From the NCBI RefSeq assembly GCF_008806345.1, contig NZ_VZZJ01000008.1:100616-164615 (forward strand): a stretch of 64,000 nt of DNA, written 5' to 3'. This document shows positions 41,675-49,706 of the stretch, one piece after another. The notes under the pieces were generated by a model that searched no databases, was not told the origin of the DNA, and saw only the letters and a list, made by a program, of their open reading frames with translations. Both the position numbers and the translations under genes were made by a program. The stretch comes from Methylobacterium planeticum (GTDB taxonomy: Bacteria > Pseudomonadota > Alphaproteobacteria > Rhizobiales > Beijerinckiaceae). How positions within the stretch are numbered: position 1 is the first letter of the stretch; every line of letters starts with the position of its first letter.

Positions 41675-42772
41675 ATGAAAGTTTATATTGGAACTTATCG
41701 CTGGCCAAATGCACTAATAATCATGTCTCGCTCAGTTGTTTTTCTCGCAATGTCTTGCGTTGCCTTTCTGGCCTCACTATCTTTGACGGATGGAGGCGCG
41801 CAGGAACGCACAATGACAGCCCCGGCCTTTGCGCGGGGGGACACTGTCGAGAGTGTAATCGCTCGTGGGCGCATCGAGCCGCAGGGCGGCGTCATAGCCG
41901 TGAGTGGACCGCCTGAGAGCCTGAGCACGGTGGCTATCATCGACAGGCTTCTCGTCGAGCCGGGAACCAAGGTCACCCCGGGGCAAATGCTAGCCATCCT
42001 GAATGGATATGATCTGGCCCGCGCCGACTTCGAGGTCGCCACCGCTAACCTGCAGGTTGCGCGTCTGCAGCGCTCCCAGGTCCAGGCCGGCGCTGGGAAG
42101 AAGGCAGAGGTCGCCGCTCAGACAAACGTGCTCGCCGCACGCCGGGCGCAACTCGTCCGGGCTGAGAAGGAATGGAGCCGCGCGACCACGCTAGTGCAAC
42201 GGAACGTCGGGTCGATCCAGACCCTCGATATACAGAAGGCGAACTTCGATCAACTGACACAGGAGGTCGAGCAGGCGCAAAACGCCCTCAAGGCCCTGAC
42301 TGAGGTGCGCTCGGTAGACGACGAGCTCGCCGCAGGGCAGGTGGCCGTCGCCGAGGCAAACGTGGCACGGGCGCAAGCGGCGATGGAGCGCCTCCAGATC
42401 CGGGCCCGATCGGCAGGGACGATCCTATCGATCCAGACCCGGAGCGGTGAGGTCGTCGCGAGCGAGGGCATCTTGCGGCTCGGCGACCTCGACCGGCTGA
42501 TCGTGGTCGCCGAGGTCGATCAAGGTCAGGTGCGGCGCCTGCATCCTGGTATGCAGGCCTCAATCGAGGGGCCGCAGTTCCCGACGCCGATTGCCGGCAC
42601 CGTCACCCGCGTGGCGAACGAGATTCATCGCCAGAAGCGATCGTCCTCCGACATCCTCGTCGGCCGCGATGCCCGGATCGTCGAGGTAGACGTGACGCCG
42701 CTCCAGCCACTGCTGCCCATCATCGGCGCCGAGGTGACCGTGCGGCTGAGCGCAGCTCAGGGCGAGCGATGA
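41675..42772 (+). CDS. DevB/HlyD-type membrane fusion protein of an ABC exporter
   Basis: The protein has 365 residues with a signal-anchor helix (VVFLAMSCVAFLASLSL, about 21-37), a biotinyl-lipoyl-like half (GRIEPQGGVIAVSG to VEPGTKVTPGQMLAILNGYD), a long coiled-coil hairpin (about 115-245, many Ala/Gln) and the returning lipoyl and beta-barrel half (SAGTILSIQTRSGEVVASEG; VVAEVDQGQVRRLHPGMQA). This is the DevB/MacA-like adaptor that spans the periplasm and connects an inner-membrane ABC exporter to an outer-membrane channel. No outer-membrane factor is encoded here. The start could be 41675 or the ATG at 41723. It overlaps the next gene by 4 bases (ATGA). Confidence 0.9.
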   Translation: MKVYIGTYRWPNALIIMSRSVVFLAMSCVAFLASLSLTDGGAQERTMTAPAFARGDTVESVIARGRIEPQGGVIAVSGPPESLSTVAIIDRLLVEPGTKVTPGQMLAILNGYDLARADFEVATANLQVARLQRSQVQAGAGKKAEVAAQTNVLAARRAQLVRAEKEWSRATTLVQRNVGSIQTLDIQKANFDQLTQEVEQAQNALKALTEVRSVDDELAAGQVAVAEANVARAQAAMERLQIRARSAGTILSIQTRSGEVVASEGILRLGDLDRLIVVAEVDQGQVRRLHPGMQASIEGPQFPTPIAGTVTRVANEIHRQKRSSSDILVGRDARIVEVDVTPLQPLLPIIGAEVTVRLSAAQGER

Positions 42773-43971
42773 CCACGCGCCTCGGTCAGGCCTTCCAACT
42801 TGCGGCGGCGGCGCGCCTTGCCTACCGGCAGCTCACCCACCGCGGTGCCAAGCTGCTGGCCGCCTTACTCGGCGTGATGGTCGCTGTCGTTCTGATGTTC
42901 ACACAGCTCGGCTTCAAAGGCGCCCTTTACGACAGCGGTGTCGCCGTCGCCAAGGCGTTCGACGGTGAAATTGTGCTCGCCTCGCCGGACTTTCAGACGA
43001 TGTCCTACAACCCACCGTGGATGCCCCGTGGCCTGCTCTACGAGGCACGTGGCGTTGCTGGCGTGCGGTCCGCTTCGCCGCTCTACGCGAGCACCATACA
43101 GGTGGCGAACCCCTCCGATGGCAACTTCCTGACCACGTGGCTCTACGCCTTCGACCCGAACCAGCCGGTCCTCACCCTGCCCGATGTCAATCGCGCCATT
43201 CCGCTGATGCGACAGGCCCACGCGGCAATCATCGACCGGCACTCGCGCTACGAACTCGGTGATCTGGCTGCTCGCGTTGTCCGGTCAGGCAACCTCGATC
43301 TCGTTCTGCCGGCCTCCGGAGCGGAGACCCAGTACGTGCTGACGATGGTCGGGTCTTTTGAGATCGGGCCGACGATCAGTGCCGACGGCACCATCATCAC
43401 CTCTGATCTGAACTTCTACAGGTATCTACATGCGCCGCTGGACCGCGTGTCGCTCGGGATCGTGCGCGTGGCGGATGGGGCTGATCCGGTCGCGACGAAG
43501 CAAGCTTTGCAACGTCAGCTCGGCCCGCGGGCCCGCATCTTCCTGAAGGATGAGTTCATCGCCAACGAGATCAACTTCTACGCCTACCGCACGCCGATTG
43601 GTTTTATCTTCAACGTTGGGCTGGCCGTCGGCGTGTTCGTTGGCATCGTCTTCATCTCACAGGTACTGCATGGCATCATTGCCGACAACGTCCGCGAATA
43701 CGCTGCCTTGCGTGCAATTGGTTACGATCACACGTTCTTTCGTTACCTCGTCGCTTTCATCGCCGTGGCGCTCGCCGTCGTGACCTACCTGCCGTCGATC
43801 GCGGTCACGCTGCTGATCTACCATGTGGCGGCTTCGGTGACGAAGCTGCCCCTCGATCTCAAGAGCCAGTACTTGGTCGCTATCCTGGCGATCGTCGTCG
43901 CAATGGGGCTCACCGCCGCCATCTTCAGCGCCAAGAAGCTGAGGCGCGTCGATCCGGTCGACCTCTTCTGA
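42769..43971 (+). CDS. DevC-type ABC exporter permease
   Basis: The 400-residue inner-membrane protein has the MacB/DevC topology: one helix near the N-terminus (LLAALLGVMVAVVLMFTQLG, about 30-49), a large periplasmic domain (about 50-275) and three C-terminal helices (FIFNVGLAVGVFVGIVFISQ; YLVAFIAVALAVVTYLPSIA; YLVAILAIVVAMGLTAAIF) with REYAALRAIGY, the cytosolic coupling helix, and the family ending SAKKLRRVDPVDLF. It forms the DevBC adaptor-permease unit, which exports glycolipids in cyanobacteria; the substrate here is unknown. The gene for its ATPase follows 14 bases later. Confidence 0.92.
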   Translation: MTTRLGQAFQLAAAARLAYRQLTHRGAKLLAALLGVMVAVVLMFTQLGFKGALYDSGVAVAKAFDGEIVLASPDFQTMSYNPPWMPRGLLYEARGVAGVRSASPLYASTIQVANPSDGNFLTTWLYAFDPNQPVLTLPDVNRAIPLMRQAHAAIIDRHSRYELGDLAARVVRSGNLDLVLPASGAETQYVLTMVGSFEIGPTISADGTIITSDLNFYRYLHAPLDRVSLGIVRVADGADPVATKQALQRQLGPRARIFLKDEFIANEINFYAYRTPIGFIFNVGLAVGVFVGIVFISQVLHGIIADNVREYAALRAIGYDHTFFRYLVAFIAVALAVVTYLPSIAVTLLIYHVAASVTKLPLDLKSQYLVAILAIVVAMGLTAAIFSAKKLRRVDPVDLF

Positions 43972-43985
43972 CACGGGATTCTCGG

Positions 43986-45104
43986 ATGTCGAACATGCGG
44001 CGGCTAGATCGGGCCGGGGAGAACCTCGCCTCGGCAACGGATCTGTCGCACGCCTTCGGGACGGGCGACATGCGCACGCCAATTCTGACTGATATCACTC
44101 TCGCCATTCCCCCGGGTCAGCTGGTGATCATGACGGGGCCGTCCGGCTCGGGAAAGACGACGTTGCTGACCCTACTCGGTGCCCTTCGCAGCGGGCAGTC
44201 CGGCACGTTGCGCGTCCTCGGCCGTGACGTGGTCGGCCTCCCGGAGGCCGGACTGATGGAGTTGCGTCGCGAAATTGGCTTCATCTTCCAGTTGCATAAC
44301 CTGCTCGACTCCCTCAGCGCGATCGACAATGTCATGATGGCCGCTCAATTGCGCCGCGGACCTGCCGATGAAACTCGGGCGCGGGCGGAGCGCCTGCTGA
44401 CGCGCGTGGGGCTTGGTCATCGCACCCACCACAAGCCGAGCGCCCTGTCTGGCGGCCAGCGCCAGCGTGTTGCGGTCGCCCGTGCTCTTGTTAACGCGCC
44501 GCGCCTGATCCTGGCAGACGAGCCGACCGCCGCCCTCGACCTTGCCTCGACGCGCGAGGTTGTCGGATTGCTCCAAGAGCACATCGCCGAGACTGGGGCG
44601 TCATGTCTGATGGTAACGCACGACAATCGCATCCTTGACCGTGCCGACCGCATCGTCTCACTGGTGGACGGCCGTATCGTCTCGGACGTGATGGTGCGCG
44701 AGCAGGTAATTCTCTGCGAGATGCTCTCGAAGATCGAATTCTTCTCCGGACTTGACGCGGCAGAGCTGGGACAGGTGGCGGAGAAGATGGAGCGGCGCCC
44801 CTTCCGGATCGGCGATGTCATCATCCGTCAGGGCGAGATTGGCGATCGGTTCTACCTGCTGCACGCGGGCGAAGTCGACGTGCATGTTGACGGCACCGTT
44901 GGCAGCGCGGTGGTCGCGACACTGGGGAATGGCCGCTATTTCGGCGAGCGCGCCCTCATTACCGGAGAGGTTCGCAACGCGACGATCGTTGCCCGAAGCG
45001 AAGGGGCAACTTACGCCCTCGACAAAGCTGGATTCGACCTTGCCGTCGCCAGCGCGCCTAGCCTGCAGCAGCAGATCAGGAACAACTACTTCGCCAGGCA
45101 ATAG
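43986..45104 (+). CDS. DevA-type ATPase fused to a cyclic-nucleotide-binding domain
   Basis: This 372-residue protein is a normal DevA/LolD-like ATPase in its first 235 residues: Walker A GPSGSGKTT (51-59), Q-loop FIFQLHNLLDS, signature LSGGQRQR (154-161), Walker B RLILADEPTAALD and H-loop VTHD. Residues about 245-370 are a cNMP-binding domain: EFFSGLDAAELGQVAEKME, then PFRIGDVIIRQGEIGDRFYL and the phosphate cassette GRYFGERALITGEVRNATIV with Glu321 and Arg330 (the residues that hold the ribose and phosphate). DevA proteins normally end after the first part, so cAMP or cGMP binding may gate ATP-driven export. A cyclase gene is next. Confidence 0.93.
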   Translation: MSNMRRLDRAGENLASATDLSHAFGTGDMRTPILTDITLAIPPGQLVIMTGPSGSGKTTLLTLLGALRSGQSGTLRVLGRDVVGLPEAGLMELRREIGFIFQLHNLLDSLSAIDNVMMAAQLRRGPADETRARAERLLTRVGLGHRTHHKPSALSGGQRQRVAVARALVNAPRLILADEPTAALDLASTREVVGLLQEHIAETGASCLMVTHDNRILDRADRIVSLVDGRIVSDVMVREQVILCEMLSKIEFFSGLDAAELGQVAEKMERRPFRIGDVIIRQGEIGDRFYLLHAGEVDVHVDGTVGSAVVATLGNGRYFGERALITGEVRNATIVARSEGATYALDKAGFDLAVASAPSLQQQIRNNYFARQ

Positions 45105-45168
45105 ATACTCGAACGGGATATTCGAACACGGATCAGATCCGAGCGACAGAAGCCCAAGGGTCACAAAC

Positions 45169-46806
45169 ATGCCAAGTCTAAACGCATCGATGACGCAGCA
45201 GCAGCGGCTTATCGGCCCGCTGCTCATCGTTGCCGTCCTTCTCGGGCTGGCGGGTCTACCACTCGCCGTGTGGCTGGACCTGCGCAGCCTGTCCGAGCGC
45301 ATGCTAGAGGCGCAAGCCCGCGAGACCGGTCGCATCATTGATCAGATGCGCAGCTTTTACGCCAGCGACGTGATTCAGGCCGTAAACTCGGCGACAGGCC
45401 GCATCGAGACGCGACACGACTACAAGGGCGTCAGCAACGCCATTCCGATACCGGCGACGCTGTCCCTCGAACTGGGCGAGCGCATCAGCGGTGAGCATGG
45501 CACGATCAAGTACCGCTTTGTCTCGGACCTGCCGTTCAAAGATCGCAAACCGCACGACCTCGACGCCTTCGAGCAGATTGCGTTGTCGAACCTTCGCGTC
45601 AACCCGCAAGCGGGCTCGGCCATCGATGTCAGCGGCTCGATTTTCGATCGTCAAGTCCGCATCGCTGCTCCGATTCGGATGGAGTCCGCCTGCGTGCGTT
45701 GTCACAACACGCATCCTTTGAGCCCAAAGACCGACTGGAAGGTCGGCGACGTTCGCGGCATCCAAGAGATCGTCCTACGCCAGCCGATTGCCGCGAACGT
45801 TCTCGCCTTCAAGTACCTGTTGAGCTACTTCGTCCTGGCCGGTCTTGCCGGTGCGACGATGCTTGTGCTCCAGCGCCGCCAGACGGGCCTGATCAATCGC
45901 ATGAACCACGAGTTGACAGAGTCGAACGGTTTCTTGGCATCCATTTCGGTGCAGATCGCGAAGTACATCTCGCCTCAGGTCTACAAGAGCATCTTCAGCG
46001 GCGAACGGGACGTGGCGGTTGCGACCGAGCGCAAAAAGCTGACAATCTTCTTCTCCGATATCAAAGACTTCACCGCCACCACCGAACGCCTGCAACCTGA
46101 AGAGCTGACGGCGCTTCTGAATGAGTATCTGACCGAGATGACAGCCATTGCCGTGAAACACGGCGGCACAGTCGACAAGTACATAGGCGACGCCATGTTG
46201 GTCTTCTTTGGCGACCCGGAGACGAGGGGCGTCCGGGAGGATGCTCAGGCCTGTGTCCAGATGGCCATCGAGATGCAGAAGCGCCTTGGCCAGTTGAACG
46301 CGCGCTGGCGCCGATCGGGCATCGAGCGCCCATTCCAGGCTCGAATCGGCATCAATACCGGCTACTGCAACGTCGGCAATTTCGGCAGTGACGAGCGGAT
46401 GGACTACACGATCATCGGCGCAGAGGCGAACCTCGCTGCCCGCTTGCAATCGGTCGCAGCACCGGGTGGCATCACCTTGAGCTATGAAACTTACGCCCTC
46501 GTCAGCGACGTCGTCCGGGCTAGTCCGCAGGATGCGATCCGTATGAAGGGCATCAGCCGTGAGGTCGTCCCTTACGCAATCGAAGGCGATCTCAGCGTTG
46601 CCACCCAAGAATCGATCTTTTCCGAGCATGCCCGAGGCATCGATTTCTACATCGACGTTGACGCGCTGGAAGCGGACGGCGCGGTGCGTCTCCGAAAGCG
46701 CCTGCTCGATACATTGGCTGCTGTCGAGCGTCGGATGACCGGGGCGAGCCTCCCAGACGCGGATCTGGAACCGCACCAGGGCGCGATGCAGCGCGCGGCA
46801 AGCTGA
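45169..46806 (+). CDS. class III adenylate cyclase with periplasmic CXXCH sensor domain
   Basis: The 545-residue protein has a membrane helix at 14-36, a periplasmic domain (about 45-205) of the Tll0287/DUF3365 type with CVRCH at 175-179, a c-type haem motif, a second helix at 211-235, a linker helix and a class III cyclase domain (288-445). All catalytic residues are present: metal-binding Asp297 and Asp341, adenine-selecting Lys337 (VDKYIGDA) and Asp412 (MDYTIIG), and transition-state Asn421 and Arg425. Lys and Asp predict ATP as substrate, giving cAMP. ATG 45169 follows AAGGG. The gene is 64 bases after the ATPase with the cNMP-binding domain, its obvious target. Confidence 0.93.
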   Translation: MPSLNASMTQQQRLIGPLLIVAVLLGLAGLPLAVWLDLRSLSERMLEAQARETGRIIDQMRSFYASDVIQAVNSATGRIETRHDYKGVSNAIPIPATLSLELGERISGEHGTIKYRFVSDLPFKDRKPHDLDAFEQIALSNLRVNPQAGSAIDVSGSIFDRQVRIAAPIRMESACVRCHNTHPLSPKTDWKVGDVRGIQEIVLRQPIAANVLAFKYLLSYFVLAGLAGATMLVLQRRQTGLINRMNHELTESNGFLASISVQIAKYISPQVYKSIFSGERDVAVATERKKLTIFFSDIKDFTATTERLQPEELTALLNEYLTEMTAIAVKHGGTVDKYIGDAMLVFFGDPETRGVREDAQACVQMAIEMQKRLGQLNARWRRSGIERPFQARIGINTGYCNVGNFGSDERMDYTIIGAEANLAARLQSVAAPGGITLSYETYALVSDVVRASPQDAIRMKGISREVVPYAIEGDLSVATQESIFSEHARGIDFYIDVDALEADGAVRLRKRLLDTLAAVERRMTGASLPDADLEPHQGAMQRAAS

Positions 46807-47516
46807 AGATATTTCAGCGCGTCTTGCCTGCTCGCTCCAGAATAGATGTCGATCTAGATTTCAATGTAACCGTTGCGCAGCGACGTAAAAATAAATGCCT
46901 AAAAATACTCAAATCCAAGGTAACGGAGTCCATTGGCAGGCGAACAGATACTTACGTTCAATTTTTCTATTTTCAAGAGTAAGATTAAATAAAAATGTAA
47001 TATATCATAGCGCTTGCTATCGATTGCAGTTGGATGGCGACAACTGGCGCGAAGGGGAAATTTGCCGCTGGAACTCAAAGTTCTAATGCTGGCACGAAGC
47101 TGCACAAAACGCACACGAAGCCCGGCGCAACCGAGACCTCAGATTCGGCACGAGCCGATGTCCGCTTCGGAGATGCCGGCGAGGGCCGCCGAATGGCCGG
47201 GTTGGGCGCGAAGCGGTCCGGCCGGTCTTGGCCGTTTGCGACCCGTCCGCTTCGGTGATCAGGTCGTGGGTCAGCAGACATTCGGCGCGGCTCAGGTGAA
47301 GGCCCCAGATTGACCCTGAGCGGACTCTTGAGCTGCATCCGATGAAAGTTCGTTTGGGGTGGGATGCGGAAGTTGACCAACCGCTCGCAAACGGACGTTC
47401 CGCCTGCGACCCAACTCGGCCGCTTCGCTTGCTGTCCCTCAATCTGGAAAGCAGACATCGGCGGGATCGCCGGATCGCCACTTGATTGATGATACGAATA
47501 GGCTGCGTCTTCGCGC
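46807..47516. other. long intergenic region with dispersed repeat words
   Basis: The first 220 bases are AT-rich. The rest carries fragments shared with other intergenic stretches: TGGGCGCGAAGCGGTCCGGC at 47203-47222 is exactly repeated at 60294-60313, and TCGTGGGTCAGCAGAC at 47264-47279 at 20262-20277. No gene is supported in either direction. Confidence 0.45.
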
Positions 47517-48410
47517 TCATAGCTTCGGAAAGGCTGCCGCTAGGTGGTCTATCAGGGCACGCACGGCCGGCGGCAGGCCGCGACGAGTCGTGAAGACGAG
47601 GTGGACGATGCCGGCTTGGCCGCGCCAATCCCGGAGGACGTGAACGAGCCTGCCCGCGGCGATGTCGCTGGCACAGACATGGTCGGGCAGATAGGCGATG
47701 CCGATGCCTTCGGCGGCCGCATCACACAGAACGGCGAAGTCGCTACACGTCATGCGCGGTTCGTGACGCAGCCTGTACGTCGCCCCGCCTGCCTGCTCGA
47801 ACCGCCACTCCACCTCGCCCGGGTCGTCGCTCGTGCCGAGCGTCGCGAAGGCGCCGAGCGACGCGATGTCAGCGCCGAGGCGGCTGGCGATCTGAGGACT
47901 GGCAACCAGGATCCAGCGCGAATGCCCGAGTGAGCGCATCGTCAGCGAGGCGTCGCTGGAGAGCTCCCGCCGCACCCGCACGGCCACGTCGATGCGCTCC
48001 TCGATAAGGTCGACCGCCCTGTCGCTGGCGATGATCTGGAGGCTGACCTTCGGGTAGCGGGCGAGGAAGGTGCGCACGGTGGCCGAGACGACCTCCACCA
48101 GGCCCTTCGGACAGCTCATGCGGATGCGCCCGTGCGGCTCGGCCTGCGCCTCCGCGACCAGCGCCTCGGCCCGCTCGGCCTCGAGCATCATCGCTCGGCA
48201 GCGCTCGTAGAAGCCTTGCCCGACCTCGGTGACGCGGAAGCGCCGGCTCGACCGCTCGATCAGGCGCAGGCCCAGCCGCGCTTCGATGGCCGCGACCCGG
48301 CGGCTGAGCTTCGACTTCGGCTCGCGAAGCGCGCGGCCCGCGGCGGCGAAGCCACCATGGGCGACCACCTCAGCGAAGTAGCGGTAGTCGTTGAGGTCGG
48401 TACGCATCAT
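47517..48410 (-). CDS. LysR-family transcriptional regulator
   Basis: The 297-residue regulator has the typical HTH (MRTDLNDYRYFAEVVAHGGF; AAAGRALREPKSKLSRRVAA; LRLIERSSRRFRVTEVGQGF) followed by an effector domain (RIRMSCPKGLVEVVSATVRT and so on). It diverges from a short-chain dehydrogenase gene, and an 18-base dyad, CGTTCC-N6-GGAACG, lies right before its own start codon, so it probably regulates itself and the dehydrogenase. The effector is unknown. Confidence 0.93.
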   Translation of the reverse strand: MMRTDLNDYRYFAEVVAHGGFAAAGRALREPKSKLSRRVAAIEARLGLRLIERSSRRFRVTEVGQGFYERCRAMMLEAERAEALVAEAQAEPHGRIRMSCPKGLVEVVSATVRTFLARYPKVSLQIIASDRAVDLIEERIDVAVRVRRELSSDASLTMRSLGHSRWILVASPQIASRLGADIASLGAFATLGTSDDPGEVEWRFEQAGGATYRLRHEPRMTCSDFAVLCDAAAEGIGIAYLPDHVCASDIAAGRLVHVLRDWRGQAGIVHLVFTTRRGLPPAVRALIDHLAAAFPKL

Positions 48411-48428
48411 CGTTCCTCTTGTGGAACG
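48411..48428. promoter_or_regulatory. inverted repeat, putative LysR operator
   Basis: CGTTCC-TCTTGT-GGAACG is a perfect 6-bp dyad with a 6-base spacer, adjacent to the LysR start (48410) and 94 bases before the SDR start. A second small dyad, ACGTG-CC-ACGT, lies at 48431-48441. The location between divergent genes suits autoregulation. Confidence 0.5.
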
Positions 48429-48521
48429 CTACGTGCCACGTTTGCCGTCTACTCGCAGCATCGTTCTCACATCATCTCTGTCGTCAACGGCGCAAACGAA
48501 GCCGAACGATGGAGAACGACG

Positions 48522-49274
48522 ATGGCGAACAGGTTCGAGAACAAGGTCGTGGTGGTGACCGGCGGCACGAGCGGCATCGGGCTCGCCACAGCCAAGGCCT
48601 TCTCCGAGGAAGGCGCCTCGGTGTTCATCACCGGCCGCCGACAGGAGGCGCTCGATGCGGCGGTGAAGCAGATCGGCGGGCGCGTGTCCGCCGTCCAGGG
48701 CGACATGGCGCGCCTGGCCGACATCGACCGCCTCTACGATGCGGTCCAGCAGAAGCACGCGCAGATCGATGTCGTCTTCGCCAATGCCGGCGGTGGTGAG
48801 ATGGTGCCGCTCGGTGCGATCACCGAGGAGCACTATCAGCAGACCTTCGACACCAACGTGAAGGGCGTGCTGTTCACCGTTCAGAAGGCCCTGCCGTTGC
48901 TGAAGGATGGTGGTTCCATCGTCCTCACCGGGTCGACCACCAGCATCTCAGGCACGCCCGCTTTCAGCGTGTACTCGGCGACCAAGGCGGCGGTGCGCAA
49001 CTTCGCCCGCAACTGGATCCTCGACCTCAAGGATCGCCACATCCGGGTGAACGCCATCAGCCCCGGCCTCACGGAGACAGCTGGCCTGAACGAGCTGTTC
49101 GGTGGTGGTGACCAAGCGAAGGGCACGAAGGACTACCTCGCTGGCTTGATCCCGGCCGGGCGTATCGGTCAGCCGGAGGAGATCGCCAAGGCGGTGCTGT
49201 TCCTGGCCTCGGACGAGGCGAGCTTCGTCAACGGCGTCGAGCTCTTCGTCGATGGCGGACAAGCTCAGATCTGA
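48522..49274 (+). CDS. short-chain dehydrogenase/reductase
   Basis: The 250-residue classical SDR has VVVTGGTSGIGLATAKAFSE (NAD(P) site, about 10-29), NAGGG in VFANAGGGEMVP, the catalytic Ser in VLTGSTTSISG and YSATKAA (Tyr-x3-Lys), ending with NGVELFVDGGQAQI. The ATG at 48522 has GGAGAA upstream; open codons to 48132 overlap the divergent regulator and are not used. It is likely the target of that LysR regulator. The substrate is unknown. Confidence 0.93.
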   Translation: MANRFENKVVVVTGGTSGIGLATAKAFSEEGASVFITGRRQEALDAAVKQIGGRVSAVQGDMARLADIDRLYDAVQQKHAQIDVVFANAGGGEMVPLGAITEEHYQQTFDTNVKGVLFTVQKALPLLKDGGSIVLTGSTTSISGTPAFSVYSATKAAVRNFARNWILDLKDRHIRVNAISPGLTETAGLNELFGGGDQAKGTKDYLAGLIPAGRIGQPEEIAKAVLFLASDEASFVNGVELFVDGGQAQI

Positions 49275-49439
49275 GCAGGCGGTCGCCAATGTCGGCTTTG
49301 AGGCGTCGCTGCCCCGAAGCCGACGATCTGCAAACCACCCGACTGAGACGCTCGCGGGACGATCGGCATCAACGGAATTTGGCCGAAGGCCGCTGGTCTG
49401 CTTCGGGGGATGTTGACCGGAAAAGCGGACAGATTCCTC

Positions 49440-49690
49440 CGACCCGACACCAACGGGGCGATGACCATCAGGCTGTTCTCGATCCGGTGCGCCAGCTCGG
49501 CGGCGAGCAGGTCGCGGTGGCGCTTGAGCAGCTGCGCTCGTATCCGTCGCGGCGTCGACCCGCCGAGCCTGGAGGAAGCCGTCGAAGTAGTCTGAGATGT
49601 GCGCCGTGTTGCTGCGGTCGTGGATCAGTCGGCGAAGCACAATGTCCGAAGCGCGCCCATCGAGAGTTGGCTCCGGGGACCTCCTTCCTG
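49440..49690 (-). pseudogene. possible histidine-kinase-like remnant
   Basis: In the 432 bases between the SDR and the hybrid kinase, the minus strand reads DIVLRRLIHDRSNTAHISDY and FDGFLQARRVDAATDTSAAA in one frame, then QLLKRHRDLLAAELAHRIEN and SLMVIAPLVSG in another. The second piece resembles the H-box of HWE/HisKA_2 kinases (LAHRIENSL). The pieces are joined by a frameshift and no ATP-binding domain follows, so this would be a decayed gene. The rest of the gap (49275-49440) holds dispersed repeat words. Confidence 0.3.
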
Positions 49691-49706
49691 GTAGAACGCC
49701 GCCGTT

